From Acanthosepion esculentum (Eukaryota > Mollusca > Cephalopoda > Sepiida > Sepiidae): DNA of 64,000 bases. This document shows, in pieces, positions 22,040 to 32,703 of the stretch; the first letter of the stretch is position 1, and each line of letters opens with the position of its first letter. The stretch lies in assembly GCA_964036315.1 (NCBI GenBank), contig OZ038500.1, positions 60,596,946 through 60,660,945 on the forward strand. Direction: 5' to 3'. Under the pieces are notes generated by a model. That model made no database searches. It was not told the DNA's origin and worked only from the letters and a program-made list of their open reading frames with translations. The translations under genes and the position numbers were made by a program.

Positions 22040-22115
22040 CATCATTTTTATCACAACGTTTCGGCCCTTGTACCATCCGGCTTTCGTCAGGTGTTTAAAA
22101 TTTTACAGGGAATTC
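22040..22115 (-). repeat. Penelope-like terminal repeat core
   Basis: Minus strand carries CACCTGACGAAAGCCGGATG and GGGCCGAAACGTTGTGATAA, the core of the 44880 unit with C at the variable hammerhead position 7. Flanks are diverged. Confidence 0.5.
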
Positions 22116-23105
22116 TGAACTAAATAATTTTTATCTCACTGGTTAGACTGTCCTCATTCAACTGGCCATGTCTAATTCTTGTTTTTACTACTGTTCAGTT
22201 CTTGCTCACCCAGTTTCCGCTCTGTCCAACTACACACTGTCCGACCCCGGTATTGAAATTCAACATTACTGTATCATCAAATTCACGAACCAACGCCTTG
22301 ATCCACCAACCAACGCTTTGATCAGCTTTGATCCGTAGGGCAATTCTGTGTAGAAAACTTGGAGCCTTAAACCTAATCTGATGCTTGCTGGTAACTGCAG
22401 CGGATGCTGCTTGCTATGCTTGACTGCACTCACAGAAACTTTTCTGTTTTTTTTTTGTTTTTTTTACAGTTGGTGTTATTTACATTTCTTTCTTTCTTTC
22501 TTTCTAATTGAAGATTTTTACAGCTTTTCGTGAAGATCAATGTAGCCACGGTAAAATTATGGCTTGTCTGTGGGGAAAACATTAGGCCGACGGCGACCGC
22601 CACAGAGAGCTAACGCTTCACAATGTGGGAATGGAAAAAAAAAGGATTATTTTCCCCGTTACTTTCGTGTTCAAAGCGGATTTTCTTTTTGTCAGTCTAC
22701 CTTGCTAGTTAACTCTATTCGTGAGGAAGCGATAAAAGAGATAGATCCATGCCGTTCCCCAAGGCAACGAGATCACATGCAGCCGGAATTTTTATGTCAG
22801 CTCGCAAATTTCATTTCCTTCGTGATTAATTGCTAATCCAACAGCGTCTCTCCAGGTTTCGTACCTGCACGAAAAAAGATTCTCTTTATTTTATTATGGA
22901 AAAATATAAATTGATTGTATTCCTTGCATGATCGTGCAAGTCGCGTGTTAAACTTCATGTTACGCTGAACAGACGGTAAGTTCTTCAGAAATCGCCGTCT
23001 CGATCCTGCTGGGAGATGTTTTTTTTTTTTTCCGCCAACTGCTTCCTGTGAATTTAAAAGCATTCAAGGGATAATTCCTGCGGTCAAAGATGATATCAAG
23101 ATATA
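22116..23105. other. Unassigned spacer
   Basis: Contains a short (TTTC)n at about 22488-22505 and poly-T runs. No recognisable gene or repeat. Confidence 0.35.
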
Positions 23106-23182
23106 TTAGGTTGGTGCAAAAATAATGTCGTTTTCTCACATGAAGTTGAACGTCAAAAAACATTATTTTTGCACCAACCTAA
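23106..23182. mobile_element. 77-bp MADE1-like mariner MITE
   Basis: TTAGGTTGGTGCAAAAATAA at the left is repeated as its reverse complement TTATTTTTGCACCAACCTAA at the right. The arms are about 24 bases and the loop about 28. TA at both edges fits mariner insertion. The end sequence TTAGGTTGGTGCAAAA is that of the mariner group whose human miniature is MADE1. Transcribed, it would form a tight pre-miRNA-like hairpin. Confidence 0.93.
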
Positions 23183-23219
23183 TAAAATTTGTGTAAAAAC
23201 ATCCCTTTCGTGTTACATG

Positions 23220-23740
23220 TGCTATCCCTCTATTTTGTTGCGACTGTTGAATGTCTTCAAGTCATATAGATCTTATTATTTGGTAAAGTTTCTTATTTGT
23301 GATTCCTCAGCACCGATCAATAAGATCTGATGAAGGGTTGTCTTCCTTAATATCTGAATGATTAATTCTATTGAAGCCATTTTAACAATGAATCAGAGAA
23401 AAGGGTTGGATAGAACTGATAGTTTAGACATTTCTGAATGTGTTGGAAGCCGTGCTTGAGATCCATATGAGAGTCTAGATCTGGCGAGATAATTTAAGAA
23501 CATGATTTGAGTCCTTAGGTTTAATTTTATTTGTACTATCTTGCAGTATTGGAGAAAATGTGTCATGGAACAGACACTATTTTCAAGCATTTTTAGGTAG
23601 ATAATCAAATCAACAAGTTGAGCAGACGATATAGAATTAGCCAGCCAGCAACTGGGAGGATCAATCTCCATATTCCATCTTAAGTGTTTTGGTGAGAATA
23701 GCCGTTTCCATACAGGAAACATTTTTCGTTCATTGACTGA
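23220..23740 (-). pseudogene. LINE relic, RT thumb region, copy 1
   Basis: Minus-strand frame has LNLRTQIMFLNYLARSRLSYG and MSKLSVLSNPFL, matching the FLNRLIESRLLHGY-type segment of the next copy. This is the C-terminal part of a LINE reverse transcriptase unlike the 61-kb LINE. Only about 500 bases survive. Confidence 0.6.
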
Positions 23741-23859
23741 ACAGTTAGTGATACTTTGAGTTGAAATTATAAGATCCTTCTTTTAGAACAGTTTTTCAGG
23801 AAATTAGACATCTTAATTTCATTAATTGTTATTACTTTTTCTTCTATTGATAGGAGTTT

Positions 23860-24340
23860 CCATCCCAACCTTTTGCTTATCGTAGTGTGGACGTCAACAT
23901 CTTGATTATATCATTATTTTCCCTTTTAGTTACAACTGCCATCCATTTTGTGCTGTTAGAAGTCTTCAAGTGATGTACGATGTTTTTGTTATTTGGTACA
24001 GTTCTTTGTGATTCTGTCATGCCAGTCTATAAGGTCTAATGAAGCATTGCCTTCTTTAATACCATTTATTTCATTGGAACCATTTTTAATCATTGATCTA
24101 AGAAAATGGTTGCATATAGCAGATAGTTTAGGCATTACTGAGTGAACTGAATGCCATGCATATCCATGTAAGAGTCTAGATTCGATGAGCCTATTTAAGA
24201 ACACGACTCGAGTTCTTTGGTTAATGTTTTCGTTTTCTAGCATTTTGCAGTGTTGGACAAAAGTAACCATAGAACAGCTTATTCTATGCTCGATTTACTT
24301 ACCTCTTATACTAAATTGCAGTAGACCTACAGGATTTCTA
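23860..24340 (-). pseudogene. LINE relic, RT thumb region, copy 2
   Basis: Minus frame at 23989-24270 reads INQRTRVVFLNRLIESRLLH, MPKLSAICNHFLRSMIKNG and IDWHDRITKNCTK. The family pattern is a short basic R.VFLN.L..SRL segment after the polymerase palm. It is collinear with 24490-24955 at an offset of about 614 bases. Confidence 0.65.
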
Positions 24341-24344
24341 TTCG

Positions 24345-24430
24345 AACTATTGTCCTCACCTTTGTTGTTTTTATCACAACATTTCGGCCGTTTTACCCTT
24401 CGGCCTTCCTCAGCTGTATATTGATCTGGT
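24345..24430 (-). repeat. Penelope-like terminal repeat core
   Basis: Minus strand carries CTGAGGAAGGCCGAAGGGTA and AAACGGCCGAAATGTTGTGA. It is attached to the LINE relic in both this copy and the one at 24960. Confidence 0.5.
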
Positions 24431-24489
24431 TAATAATAAGGTTTGTGAATTTGGTGACGTAGTGGTTGTGAGTTCAATATATATATAAA

Positions 24490-25030
24490 GTAGTGTAGAA
24501 AGTCAACATCTTGTCATTATTTTCTCAAGTTACATGTGCTATCCATTTTAGTTGTTGATGCTGTTGGAAGTCTTCAAGTGATGTGGTTTTTACTATTTGG
24601 TACAGTACTTTGTAATTTTCTAGTGCCAGTCTATAGGGTCTGATAAAGGACAGTCTTCTTTAAGACCTAAAGGATTCATTCACTTGAACCTATTTTTATT
24701 TAGTGATAGGAGAAAACGGTTATATATCACTGATTGTTTAGACATTGTTGAATGAGTTAGATACCATGTACTGCATCCATACAAAAGTCTAGATTTGACG
24801 AGCCTATTTAAGAACATGACTTTAGTTCATTGGTTAATGTTTTGGTTTTCTAGCATTTTGCAGTGTTGGACAAAAGTTACCATAGAACAGCTCATTCTAT
24901 GCTCGATTTACTTACCTCCTATACTAAATTGCAGTAGACCTACAAGTATTATATACGGAATCAGCTTTGTTTTCATCACAACATTTCGGCCGTTTTACCC
25001 TTCGGCCTTCCACGGGTCTATATCGATCTG
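24490..25030 (-). pseudogene. LINE relic copy 3 with attached terminal repeat core
   Basis: 24490-24955 repeats 23870-24340 closely. Then 24960-25030 again carries the GGCCGAAATGTTGTG core. The joint LINE-relic/core arrangement is therefore duplicated as a unit. Confidence 0.65.
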
Positions 25031-25170
25031 GTCAACCTACGGGGAAATAGGCCAGTGGTTAAAAGAGTTGGTTTGTGAATTTAGTGACGTAGTGGGTGTG
25101 AGTTCAATCCTTTCGCCGGGCAGTGTGTAGCTGCACTCAGTGGAAACGTGCGAGTGATAACTTAACAGTA
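25031..25170 (+). repeat. tRNA-like segment
   Basis: GGCCAGTGGTTAAAAGAGTT resembles a box A region and GTGAGTTCAATCCTTTCGCC a box B region, about 60 bases apart. A CTGCACTCAGTGGAAACGTG tail follows. It is probably a tRNA-derived SINE of a third type, single copy here. Confidence 0.45.
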
Positions 25171-25249
25171 CTAAATAAAATAAAAACTAGACTATATCCC
25201 TAGCAACTTGCGGTTTGGGGCGAAACTACAGCGATCTATTCTAAATTCA

Positions 25250-25480
25250 CTTTCCTTATGTTTCAGACACGCTTTGTTGTAACGAACCAATACACTGACA
25301 TATCTGAAATGTTTAGTATACATAATTTTACTACTAATGATCAGACTACTAACCATTACCCAAATCCATGGAGGCCAGAGTTATATCAAATTCTTTAAGG
25401 AGGTAAAATGGCTGTAATCGTTGCTTTTACTTTCGTTACTTATCACTTAATACTGACTGCTTTACGATGCCATTTTTAGA
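25250..25480. repeat. Dispersed repeat shared with 27240-27400
   Basis: GAAATGTTTAGTAT(A/T)CAT, CTACTAATGAT, CTA(A/G)CCATTAC and the TTTCGTT(A/C)CTTATCA region recur at 27240-27400 in the same orientation. Function unknown. Confidence 0.55.
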
Positions 25481-25959
25481 TTTTTCTACTGTCTGATAAT
25501 GGAACTGACCACATACTCGATGCTTTACGCTACTAGGCCATCGTCTCTTATCGCCAAACCAAAACGAATTTTATACGCATTTCTTAGCTTGACTTGCTAA
25601 GCAGAATAATGTGGATGGTTCTTTCTTTCTAGTTTTATTCTAGTTTCGTTCAACAAGACTTTCTGATCCTGCATTTTTACACTACACATTATCAGCTATG
25701 ATTTTACATTCTTCAGGCGTTAACTTACAGAATCTATATGGTTGAAGTCTAAACCAATGAATCCTATTGTTTTACTTAGATGAATAACTGTTTTTCAACT
25801 AAAAATATCTTATTGTGTTCACTGAGCTTACTGAAAATACGAGATAGCATATTGGCCAAGAAATCAGATATTTGTTAACATTTAGTGGTTAGTACTGGAA
25901 TCTCTCAAAAACAGAAGATATTTTTGATCGGAGTGAGAGTAAGATAAATAAATATACCA

Positions 25960-26710
25960 CATGTAACAACAAAATTGTCTAATATTGAACAGTATGGGAT
26001 AATTATCCAGCCCACAAAATATTCAATATCTAAAAAAGAACTAAACTAATTCAGTTTCTTTTATCCAGGTTGTCAGATGAGACGTTTAGCCATATTGACA
26101 CCATGTGTCGTAAGAATCACTGAAAAACCCCTTGATTTATTCAGCTAGAAAGAGAACAGGTTAAAATCGTCTTGAATCAGCGCCACTGTGTCTTCCTAAA
26201 TGAGCAATGGTGAGAGGAAAAAGATCATTCAGGCCTTCAGTAATGGTAGCAATATTCATACTCTAGCTTCAGTCTTCAAAATCCATTTATTAACCATGAA
26301 GAGAACGGTGATTAAGATTAAAAAAGAGGGAACGGTAGAAAGAAAATCTGGATCAGCTGATGACAACAGAAGAGGGATTATCATTTCAACTAAATACATT
26401 CTTGCTGAGTGACAAAACTAATTTCAACTCGGAACTAATTTCAACTGGATTTAAAATCAAAGTTATCAATTTCCGTGAATTCCTAAATAAAATACAGTGG
26501 ATTAGTGTTAATTTTTGTAATTTAGCATTAAACATACTTAGTAGATGAGATAATTCAGACTTCATCCTTCTTGCAGCTTTCATTAATTAGTTCCGAGTTG
26601 AAATTAGTTCTGCACCCCTTCTTATTGTTCAAACTACAGTCAAATAGTGTTATAAAATTCTCGTGGAATTCCAGTAAGATATATTGAATCATTTCTAAGA
26701 TACAACGGTT
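25960..26710 (+). mobile_element. Tc1/mariner-type relic, copy B
   Basis: Left end ACATGTAACAACAAAATTGTC matches the ends of copies C and D. The right end at 26620-26710 is the inverted CAGTAAGATATATTGAATCA / CTAAGATACAACGG seen at 320-360. A 70-codon frame at 26200-26412 encodes a helix-turn-helix region (RKKIIQAFSNGSNIHTLASV, KRTVIKIKKEGTVERKSGS). The rest of the transposase is missing, so the copy cannot move by itself. Confidence 0.7.
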
Positions 26711-26724
26711 CAATCATCAGCTAG

Positions 26725-27150
26725 TTTGTGAAGGAAAGGAAAGAAGAAGGGAGTGGAGGTACTTACGGACGGGTTGCTTCAGCCTCGGGGGAATTGTGCC
26801 CAGCTAAACTGGAAGCAAGTGACCAATTGATACTTATGGTCTTGGTAGGAGGAGGATTGTGGGAAGCGGTTAGCCTCCTTATAAAAATCGTCCTCCGTAC
26901 TGTCACAACACCTTTTTTTTTCTACCAGCCGACGCGTGACTGGTTAATTGTCGTGCTGAAAGATTATTACTTTTTTTTCCTTCTCAGTTACTAGACCTAG
27001 TTGGAGCGGGTCGCAAGAGGAGGATTCCTTTTGCAACCCTTACCAGGCTGTTGCTGCTCTCTTCTGGGTTTTACCCCACCCTTTTACTGTGTCGAAGGTT
27101 ATTTTTTTTCGACAAATTTTGCTGTTACACAATTTGGATAATTTTGCTAT
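26725..27150 (+). other. Unassigned GC-richer segment, possibly LTR-like
   Basis: Contains a TATA-like CTTATAAAAATCG at about 26879 followed by CCTCCGTACTGTCACAACAC and T-rich tracts, features that would suit an LTR promoter. No second LTR, primer site or gag-pol sequence is visible, so the call is tentative. Confidence 0.25.
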
Positions 27151-27529
27151 TATACCCGGTAATGTTGGACAAAATTACCCTTAGCGCAGCATATTCTATG
27201 TTCAATTCCCTTATCTCTTATATTAAAGTTGTTACAACTAATCAGTGGTATTTGAAATGTTTAGTATTCATTAATTGTACTACTAATGATAAGTTTGGCC
27301 AGACTGCTAGCCATTACTGAAAATGAAGCAAGCCAGCCTGAGGTCAACTTTGATGTAATCATTTCATTTTAATTTCGTTCCTTATCAGTTAATACTCACC
27401 CGTTATGGTCACTTTTGTATTTCTGCTCCGTTTCTTCCACAAACCCAAAGCATGTGACTTTTCGGCAAAGCCGGACACAGGAATCGAACTTACTACTACG
27501 TATCGCTTACACTACCGCTATGTTCTGAC

Positions 27530-27620
27530 GAGCTACATTCTCTCGTTACACTAGCTCAGACCTTCACAAGCATCACCTGCCATGCAATCAGCAAATAAAC
27601 GAACCATCCACATTCCCGTC
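27530..27620 (+). pseudogene. Short LINE C-terminal fragment
   Basis: GACGAGCTACATTCTCTCGT through CGAACCATCCACATTCCCGT parallels 53095-53190 in the LINE fragment there. About 90 bases survive. Confidence 0.45.
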
Positions 27621-27699
27621 GTTTTTTTATTTTTATTTGTATGACGAATGTTCCATTATGACAGCTTTTTTGCAGAAATGTTTCTTTTAATCATTTCCC

Positions 27700-28310
27700 G
27701 CCAAACAAGGCGGGATTTCCGTTAGTATACAGTGGGTTACATGTCGTGAAAATGGGCGAAAAGACTGAGTATAGGGAGGAAAGATGAAGGAGATTCAAGA
27801 AGATAGATAGAAGATGGTGATTGACGCTGTATTTGAATTGTTGAATATTGTAGTTATCAGCGAAGCAAGTAAGCGGAAGGGAGTTTCACTGGTGGGAAGT
27901 GTGAGAAAAGAAACTGATGGAGTAGAAGTGGCGGTTGCATTTAGCTAGTTCAACATTAAACGGGTTGGACCTAGATGCCAATCTAATAGCACGCTTAAAT
28001 TTATGTATTCGAGGCACTAGGGAAATAAAGAGTAACCATGAAAAAATTTGTTGAAAAAACATAGAGGAACCACGTCGCGTCGATGAGAAATTGGCTGACG
28101 TCGAGATGCCAATTCAGGATCGATCCTTCTTTGGATTTTGTCAAGGATCTCGAGATGAATAACAGGAGCATCAGTCCAGATATGGCAGTAGTATTCAATG
28201 CACGGACGAATGAAACATCCGAAAATTTGCAAGATGGATTCGGCCGAGAAAAAGTTTCTGCAACAACAAAATCACCAAACTTTCCTTGCAATAGATGAAG
28301 CTATTTCTTT
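27700..28310 (-). pseudogene. Degenerate LINE reverse transcriptase C-terminus
   Basis: The minus-strand frame at 28017-28232 reads MQIFGCFIRPCIEYYCHIW, then TDAPVIHLEILDKIQRRIDP, ASRRQPISHRRDVVPLCFFN and KFFHGY. The 61-kb LINE has IRPCMEYCCHIWSGAP, VLDKIQRRI, SHRRDVASLCLFYKYFHGN. Frameshifts occur, and the 3' portion decays through 27840-27960 into a 3' UTR-like tail. It is a dead, truncated copy. Confidence 0.85.
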
Positions 28311-28555
28311 GTGGAACAGAGAGTCTATGGTCAATCGTTATCTATCCTTCATGTTCTCATGATCTACCATTCATGAAGACAAACCCGTTCAGTAACGGAC
28401 TACATTAAGTGACTCTTAGGCCTTATATCGGATGGATAATAGTGTAAAGCAACGATGCTTTAATCCACCTGGCTATTTATCTCGGTGAAAGCGAAATTGG
28501 AATAATCTACTTCCGTGGAATTAGGAAGGATTTAAGTTGGAAATTCCAAGAATGT
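28311..28555. other. Unassigned spacer
   Basis: No recognised feature. Confidence 0.3.
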
Positions 28556-28559
28556 TACA

Positions 28560-28615
28560 AAGTACCAAAACCTGAAGAAGACCGGAGGTACAAGGACCGA
28601 AACGTTGGGAGTATA
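28560..28615 (+). repeat. Penelope-like terminal repeat core
   Basis: CCTGAAGAAGACCGGAGGTA with AAGGACCGAAACGTTGGGAG. Compensating changes (GACC/GGACC) keep the internal stem of the hammerhead-like core paired. Flanks are unlike the other units. Confidence 0.55.
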
Positions 28616-28720
28616 ATAACCAATATGATCGTTTCAAATGAAAATCCATGGGTGAGCGCTGTATCCGAGTATTTCTCTCGAATTGGATATCTAGCTAATT
28701 CCTGTACAGACGACATCTCG

Positions 28721-28774
<54 letters not shown>
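28721..28774. repeat. (AT)n microsatellite
   Basis: Pure dinucleotide run. Confidence 0.95.
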
Positions 28775-28778
<4 letters not shown>

Positions 28779-29026
28779 CCTGAAAAATTTATTTCGGTTG
28801 AGCTCTCTGGGAAGGATGTGTGGGTTTGTAAACAGTGACTATTACGGCTTATAATGCAAGACTCTTCGGTAAATTGAATCGCGTTCTCTCAGTCACTGTG
28901 TGTTTATCTAAAAATAAATACGCTTAAATTCACCTTCTTCTCTGCCGTGCGCCAACAGCTCCAGGGTAAAATTTCCGACTGACGCGAATTCAGCCGGTTT
29001 TCGATTCTAGCCAGAGGCAACCGGAC

Positions 29027-29078
29027 GTCTAGCCACACTGATGAGCTGTGATACAGCGAAACAGTTTGTCTGTGGATG

Positions 29079-29080
<2 letters not shown>
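29027..29080 (+). ncRNA. Type I hammerhead ribozyme (predicted)
   Basis: All conserved hammerhead elements are present in order. Stem I is CCACA (29033-29037) with TGTGG (29071-29075). The core is CTGATGA (29038-29044). Stem II is GCTGT/ACAGC (29045-29049 and 29053-29057) closed by GAT. Next is GAA (29058-29060). Stem III is ACA/TGT with loop GTT (29061-29069), followed by C17 at 29070, giving a GUC cleavage site. Beyond a 3x2 internal loop, GTC (29027-29029) pairs with GAC (29078-29080), extending stem I as in natural type I ribozymes that use a loop II contact. The predicted RNA self-cleaves after 29070. No second copy is visible; an (AT)n begins at 29083. Confidence 0.85.
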
Positions 29081-29082
<2 letters not shown>

Positions 29083-29127
<45 letters not shown>

Positions 29128-29155
29128 CTGTGTGTGTGTCTGTGTGTGGGTGTGT
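29083..29155. repeat. (AT)n(GT)n microsatellite
   Basis: Starts three bases after the hammerhead fold. Confidence 0.95.
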
Positions 29156-29384
29156 TCAACACCCATACCCATAGAGCAAAAAAGTTTGATATTGCGACTA
29201 TGCGTTACGGACGTTAATTACAGATTTTGTGAAAAAGTGGGCGATCACCATTGTGGACACGACCCGTATGTTAAAACCCTCAGTCACGATGACTGTAATT
29301 CCCTGCTAGCACAACTATTGACGATTTTCGAACATTTCCGTTTCCCCAGTTTTTCACCTAAGACTTGGGTCAATATAGGGTATA

Positions 29385-29640
29385 GTTTTTATCCAATTCC
29401 CAATGTTGACGGGCATTGGAAGCGTCAGTTTCTTTTCTCACACATCCCGCCTGTGGAATGAATTCCTTTCCGCTTTCTTGCTTCCCTGACAACTACAATC
29501 TTCAAGAATTTAAATGCATCTCTAATCGCCATCTTCTGTCTTCCTGAATTCTGTTTGTTTTATTGTCATTTCTCCTTATTTAATCTCGCAAAACTATTCT
29601 CATTTTCCTTAACTCCTAGCGACATTATAACAAAAAAACA
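29385..29640 (+). pseudogene. LINE C-terminal fragment and 3' UTR
   Basis: Plus-strand broken frames give TSRLWN-like text (CACATCCCGCCTGTGGAATG), then CFPDNYNLQEFKCISNRHLL and a stop. A pyrimidine-rich stretch follows with CTAGCGACATTATAAC, comparable with the 3' UTR of the 61-kb LINE. Confidence 0.65.
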
Positions 29641-30412
29641 TTTTTAAAATCAACCATCGTGACATTTGAAATCGGGTCTCATAGTCAGAAGGCTAATGTT
29701 GAAATCGCTCAGCAGCAGACTCATTTCAGTTTAATATAATCCGACGAATATTACAGTACGCTGTTCACCCCATGAAAGAGAAAACATTGGAATATACACA
29801 GGAACGGGGATAGGTTATAGAAACAAAGAATTTAAAAGATAACCATCTTGTTTTGGATGCTTTGTTTCTGACATTACCAAACTTTGCAAACATCTGTGTT
29901 CATTCGTTTATTTTATTTTGGCACGTCTTTAATTTTCTGATTTTAATCTGCAAGCCTACGACCAAAACCAAGTCAGAAGTGAACTTCTAACGAAGTCTGA
30001 TTGACTGAGATATCTTCGTCTAGAAACAATAAAAGACAAGCGAGTCCATATTTGGATCAAATATCAAAAGGCAAAATTCTTCGCAGAAGTAAATTTCTAG
30101 AAATTCTTCAATTAGGCTTCTGTTGTATAGATAAACGAGTTAACGATTTCAATCGTATTAGAGGAAGTCTTTTTCCCGTTGGTGAAGGAACGGTAAGATA
30201 TTTTCATATCGAATAAAACCGAGTATATATAAAACGAGATGGCTACTATAAAAAGCAGATCTGCGTCGGGGTAATAATTAGATCCTTTTCAATTATGCTG
30301 CTTCGAGGAAGGATATATAGGGAGAAAGGCTTGCATGTTTTCAAATACATACAATTAGATTGTGAAAAAGAATCTGAACGAGAGAGAGACAGAGAGAGGA
30401 AAAGAATGAGCA
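29641..30412. other. Unassigned spacer
   Basis: A 71-codon frame at 30001 has no recognised motif. No repeat family is assigned. Confidence 0.35.
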
Positions 30413-30576
30413 ATATATATATATATATATATATATATAATGAAGTAGATAAGCGGGAACAGAATAAACTAAATATTTAGATTTAGATAGGGAGAGAAGT
30501 GAAATAGAAACTAAATGAAATAGAGAGGAGAAAATAAGAAAGAAAGAAACATATATATATATATATATATATATGC

Positions 30577-30669
<93 letters not shown>
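30413..30669. repeat. (AT)n microsatellites and intervening copy of ATAATGAA(G/C)TAGA
   Basis: (AT) runs at 30413-30438 and 30551-30669. Each is followed by a related sequence (ATAATGAAGTAGATAAGCGG; ATAATGAACTAGACTGGCGG), suggesting a small local duplication including the microsatellite. Confidence 0.85.
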
Positions 30670-30671
<2 letters not shown>

Positions 30672-30985
30672 GAACTAGACTGGCGGTAACAGAATAAACT
30701 ATTTAGATTAAGATATAAATAGAAGTGAAACAGAATGAAATAGATACGAAAGAAAATCAGGAAATGTCAACCTTTGGTGGTTAGTACTGGAATCTCTCAA
30801 AAAGAGATTTATGATCGAAGTGTTTGTCAGAAGATAGATAAATATAGATAGATAGATAGATAGATAGATATGAACAAACTGTTTATATTTGAAGAGAGAT
30901 AAGAACACACACACACTCTCTCTCCCACGGATACACATATATTATTATTGATAATTGTAATTTTTTTTGTGGTTACATTTCAATT

Positions 30986-30990
30986 ACCCC

Positions 30991-31021
<31 letters not shown>

Positions 31022-31170
31022 CTTCTTCTTCTTCTTCTTCTTCTTCTTCTTCTTCTTTTTTTCTTCTTCTTCTTCTTCTTCTTCTTCTTCTTCTTCTTCT
31101 TCTTCTCCTCCTCCTCCTCCTCCTTCTTCTTCTTCTTCTTCTTCTTCTTCTTCTTCTTCTTCTTCTTCTT
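30986..31170. repeat. (TTC)n trinucleotide tract
   Basis: About 185 bases of CTT/TTC with a short CTC-rich interior at 31107-31124. The poly-S and poly-F/L frames come from it. Confidence 0.97.
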
Positions 31171-31914
31171 CGACTACTGATTATTTCGTTTTTTACTGCT
31201 TATCAATCCTTTTGCAGTTTAAATACAAAAAAATATTTTAAGATTTCAAGAATTTTTTTCTGAGATAATAATGTTTTACTGATACAAGTCTTACTGATTA
31301 ATCCATAGCTGGGGAGCAGTGAAGGATTCATAACTTTGCCAAGGGTATTTACTCGTAAGTAAATATAACGAACTCAACGGGAATTTAAACTCGGAGCTCT
31401 GATTAACAGTTCCATTATCTATTACACCATACACACATCTAAGTTTACAAGTTCATCCAAAGTCTTGGTTTTCTCCTTTACCCAACCCCAAATTCAAAGG
31501 TCACGAGATGTTAAGTCAGTACTCCTGTTTGGCAACTCATACATATAATATGGAGTTACTTTTAATCACCCTGTATTTTAAACACACAAACACACAAACA
31601 CACACATATATATATATATATATACCGGGTACAAATTTGGCAAAATTGTCCAAATCGTGTAACAACAAAATTGTCCGATTGTTAGATTAATCTCTGAACT
31701 GTTGTATCTTAGAAATGATTAAAGATATCTTACTGAAATTCTTCGAGGTTTTTATAACATTATTTGACCCTACTTTGAGCAATAAGAATGTATAATTACT
31801 CTCCAAGCTTAACAGAAGAATCGTGCTGAAATCGATCATTAACGAAAATTGCATGTTCGTCATTAATTAATCATAGCTAAGGATCGGAAGCTCAGGAAGG
31901 ATTGAAATAAAGTT

Positions 31915-31969
<55 letters not shown>

Positions 31970-32515
31970 CCAGGATCATTTTCAAAAATATTCAAGATGA
32001 TTTTCGCCCTCTCTAACCTTCAGACTTTCTGTCCTAGAGTAACATGGTGCCTCACATGCTTCACATACGATTTCATTTTCAAGTGTTTTTTCAGTGCCCT
32101 TTTGACTGTCATAAGTGAAACTCCTTTGTCATGTACCAAACGTCTTATAGATTTAGTTGGATCTTTTCTAATTGATCTCTTTAGGTGTAAGTTGAAATGA
32201 CGATTCCTCTTCTTTTTGTAAACTCCTGATCTAGTTTTACTCTCTGCTGATCCCTCTCTGTTAAAACGTATGTACCATTCTCTTGTGGGTTCTTTAATAG
32301 ACGTTGAAGATGGAAGCCAGAGTATCAATGTTGGTACCATTACTAAAGGTCTGAATGATCGTTTTCCTCTCATCATTGCTCTGTTGAGAATAGAGTGGGG
32401 TTGACACAAAACGATTTTAAACAGTTCTCTTTCTAGCTGAATAACTCAAAGGGTTTTTCAGTGATTCTTACGAAAAAGGGCATCTAGCATGGCTAAACGT
32501 CTTATCAGAATATCT

Positions 32516-32520
<5 letters not shown>
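31171..32520. repeat. 1.35-kb dispersed block, copy 1
   Basis: Collinear with 43175-44492 in the same orientation. It starts CGACTACTGATTATTTC and ends GGCTAAACG(T/C)CTTATCAGAA before (AT)n. By eye divergence is only a few percent outside microsatellites. It contains Tc1-type copy C. The first 450 bases have no recognisable coding content. Confidence 0.85.
31625..32510 (-). mobile_element. Tc1/mariner-type relic, copy C
   Basis: Minus-strand frame at 32020-32409 shows SILNRAMMRGKRSFRPLVMV, REWYIRFNREGSAESKTRSG and then LKRSIRKDPTKSIRRLVHDK, GVSLMTVKRALKKHLKMKSY and VKHVRHHVT. This double helix-turn-helix N-terminal region is that of Tc1-like transposases in invertebrates. The catalytic domain does not follow; an (AT)n at 31918-31966 and non-coding sequence take its place. 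Ends share AAAATTGTC with copies A, B and D. Confidence 0.75.
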
Positions 32521-32576
<56 letters not shown>

Positions 32577-32590
32577 CATATATATATATG
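32515..32590. repeat. (AT)n microsatellite
   Basis: Simple repeat at the right edge of copy C. Confidence 0.95.
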
Positions 32591-32605
32591 ATACTAATTT
32601 ACTAA

Positions 32606-32703
32606 TTTACTTTTTGTATGACTGATTCATTGTAATATAAATTGAACTGCAGCACATATTTGATTTAAAAGAATTGATCCGACGTGCAAATTTTCGGGAT
32701 AAC
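32606..32703. repeat. Direct repeat, left copy
   Basis: About 95 bases (GATTCATTGTAATATAAATT, CATATTTGATTTAAAAGAA, CGTGCAAATTTT) recur at 33152-33245 at an offset of about 545. The pair brackets a hammerhead-like motif. Confidence 0.85.

Noticed and set aside
21816..22118. 100-codon hydrophobic frame that could be a membrane protein
   Set aside because: Its end lies inside a terminal repeat core (minus strand ribozyme-like motif) and no family resemblance is seen.
26200..26412. Host helix-turn-helix protein
   Set aside because: The ends and the adjacent terminal sequences match Tc1-type relics A, C and D. It is a transposase fragment.
30948..31263. Poly-F, poly-S and poly-L frames
   Set aside because: (TTC)n microsatellite read in three frames. 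The 44722-45021 frame is the same case.
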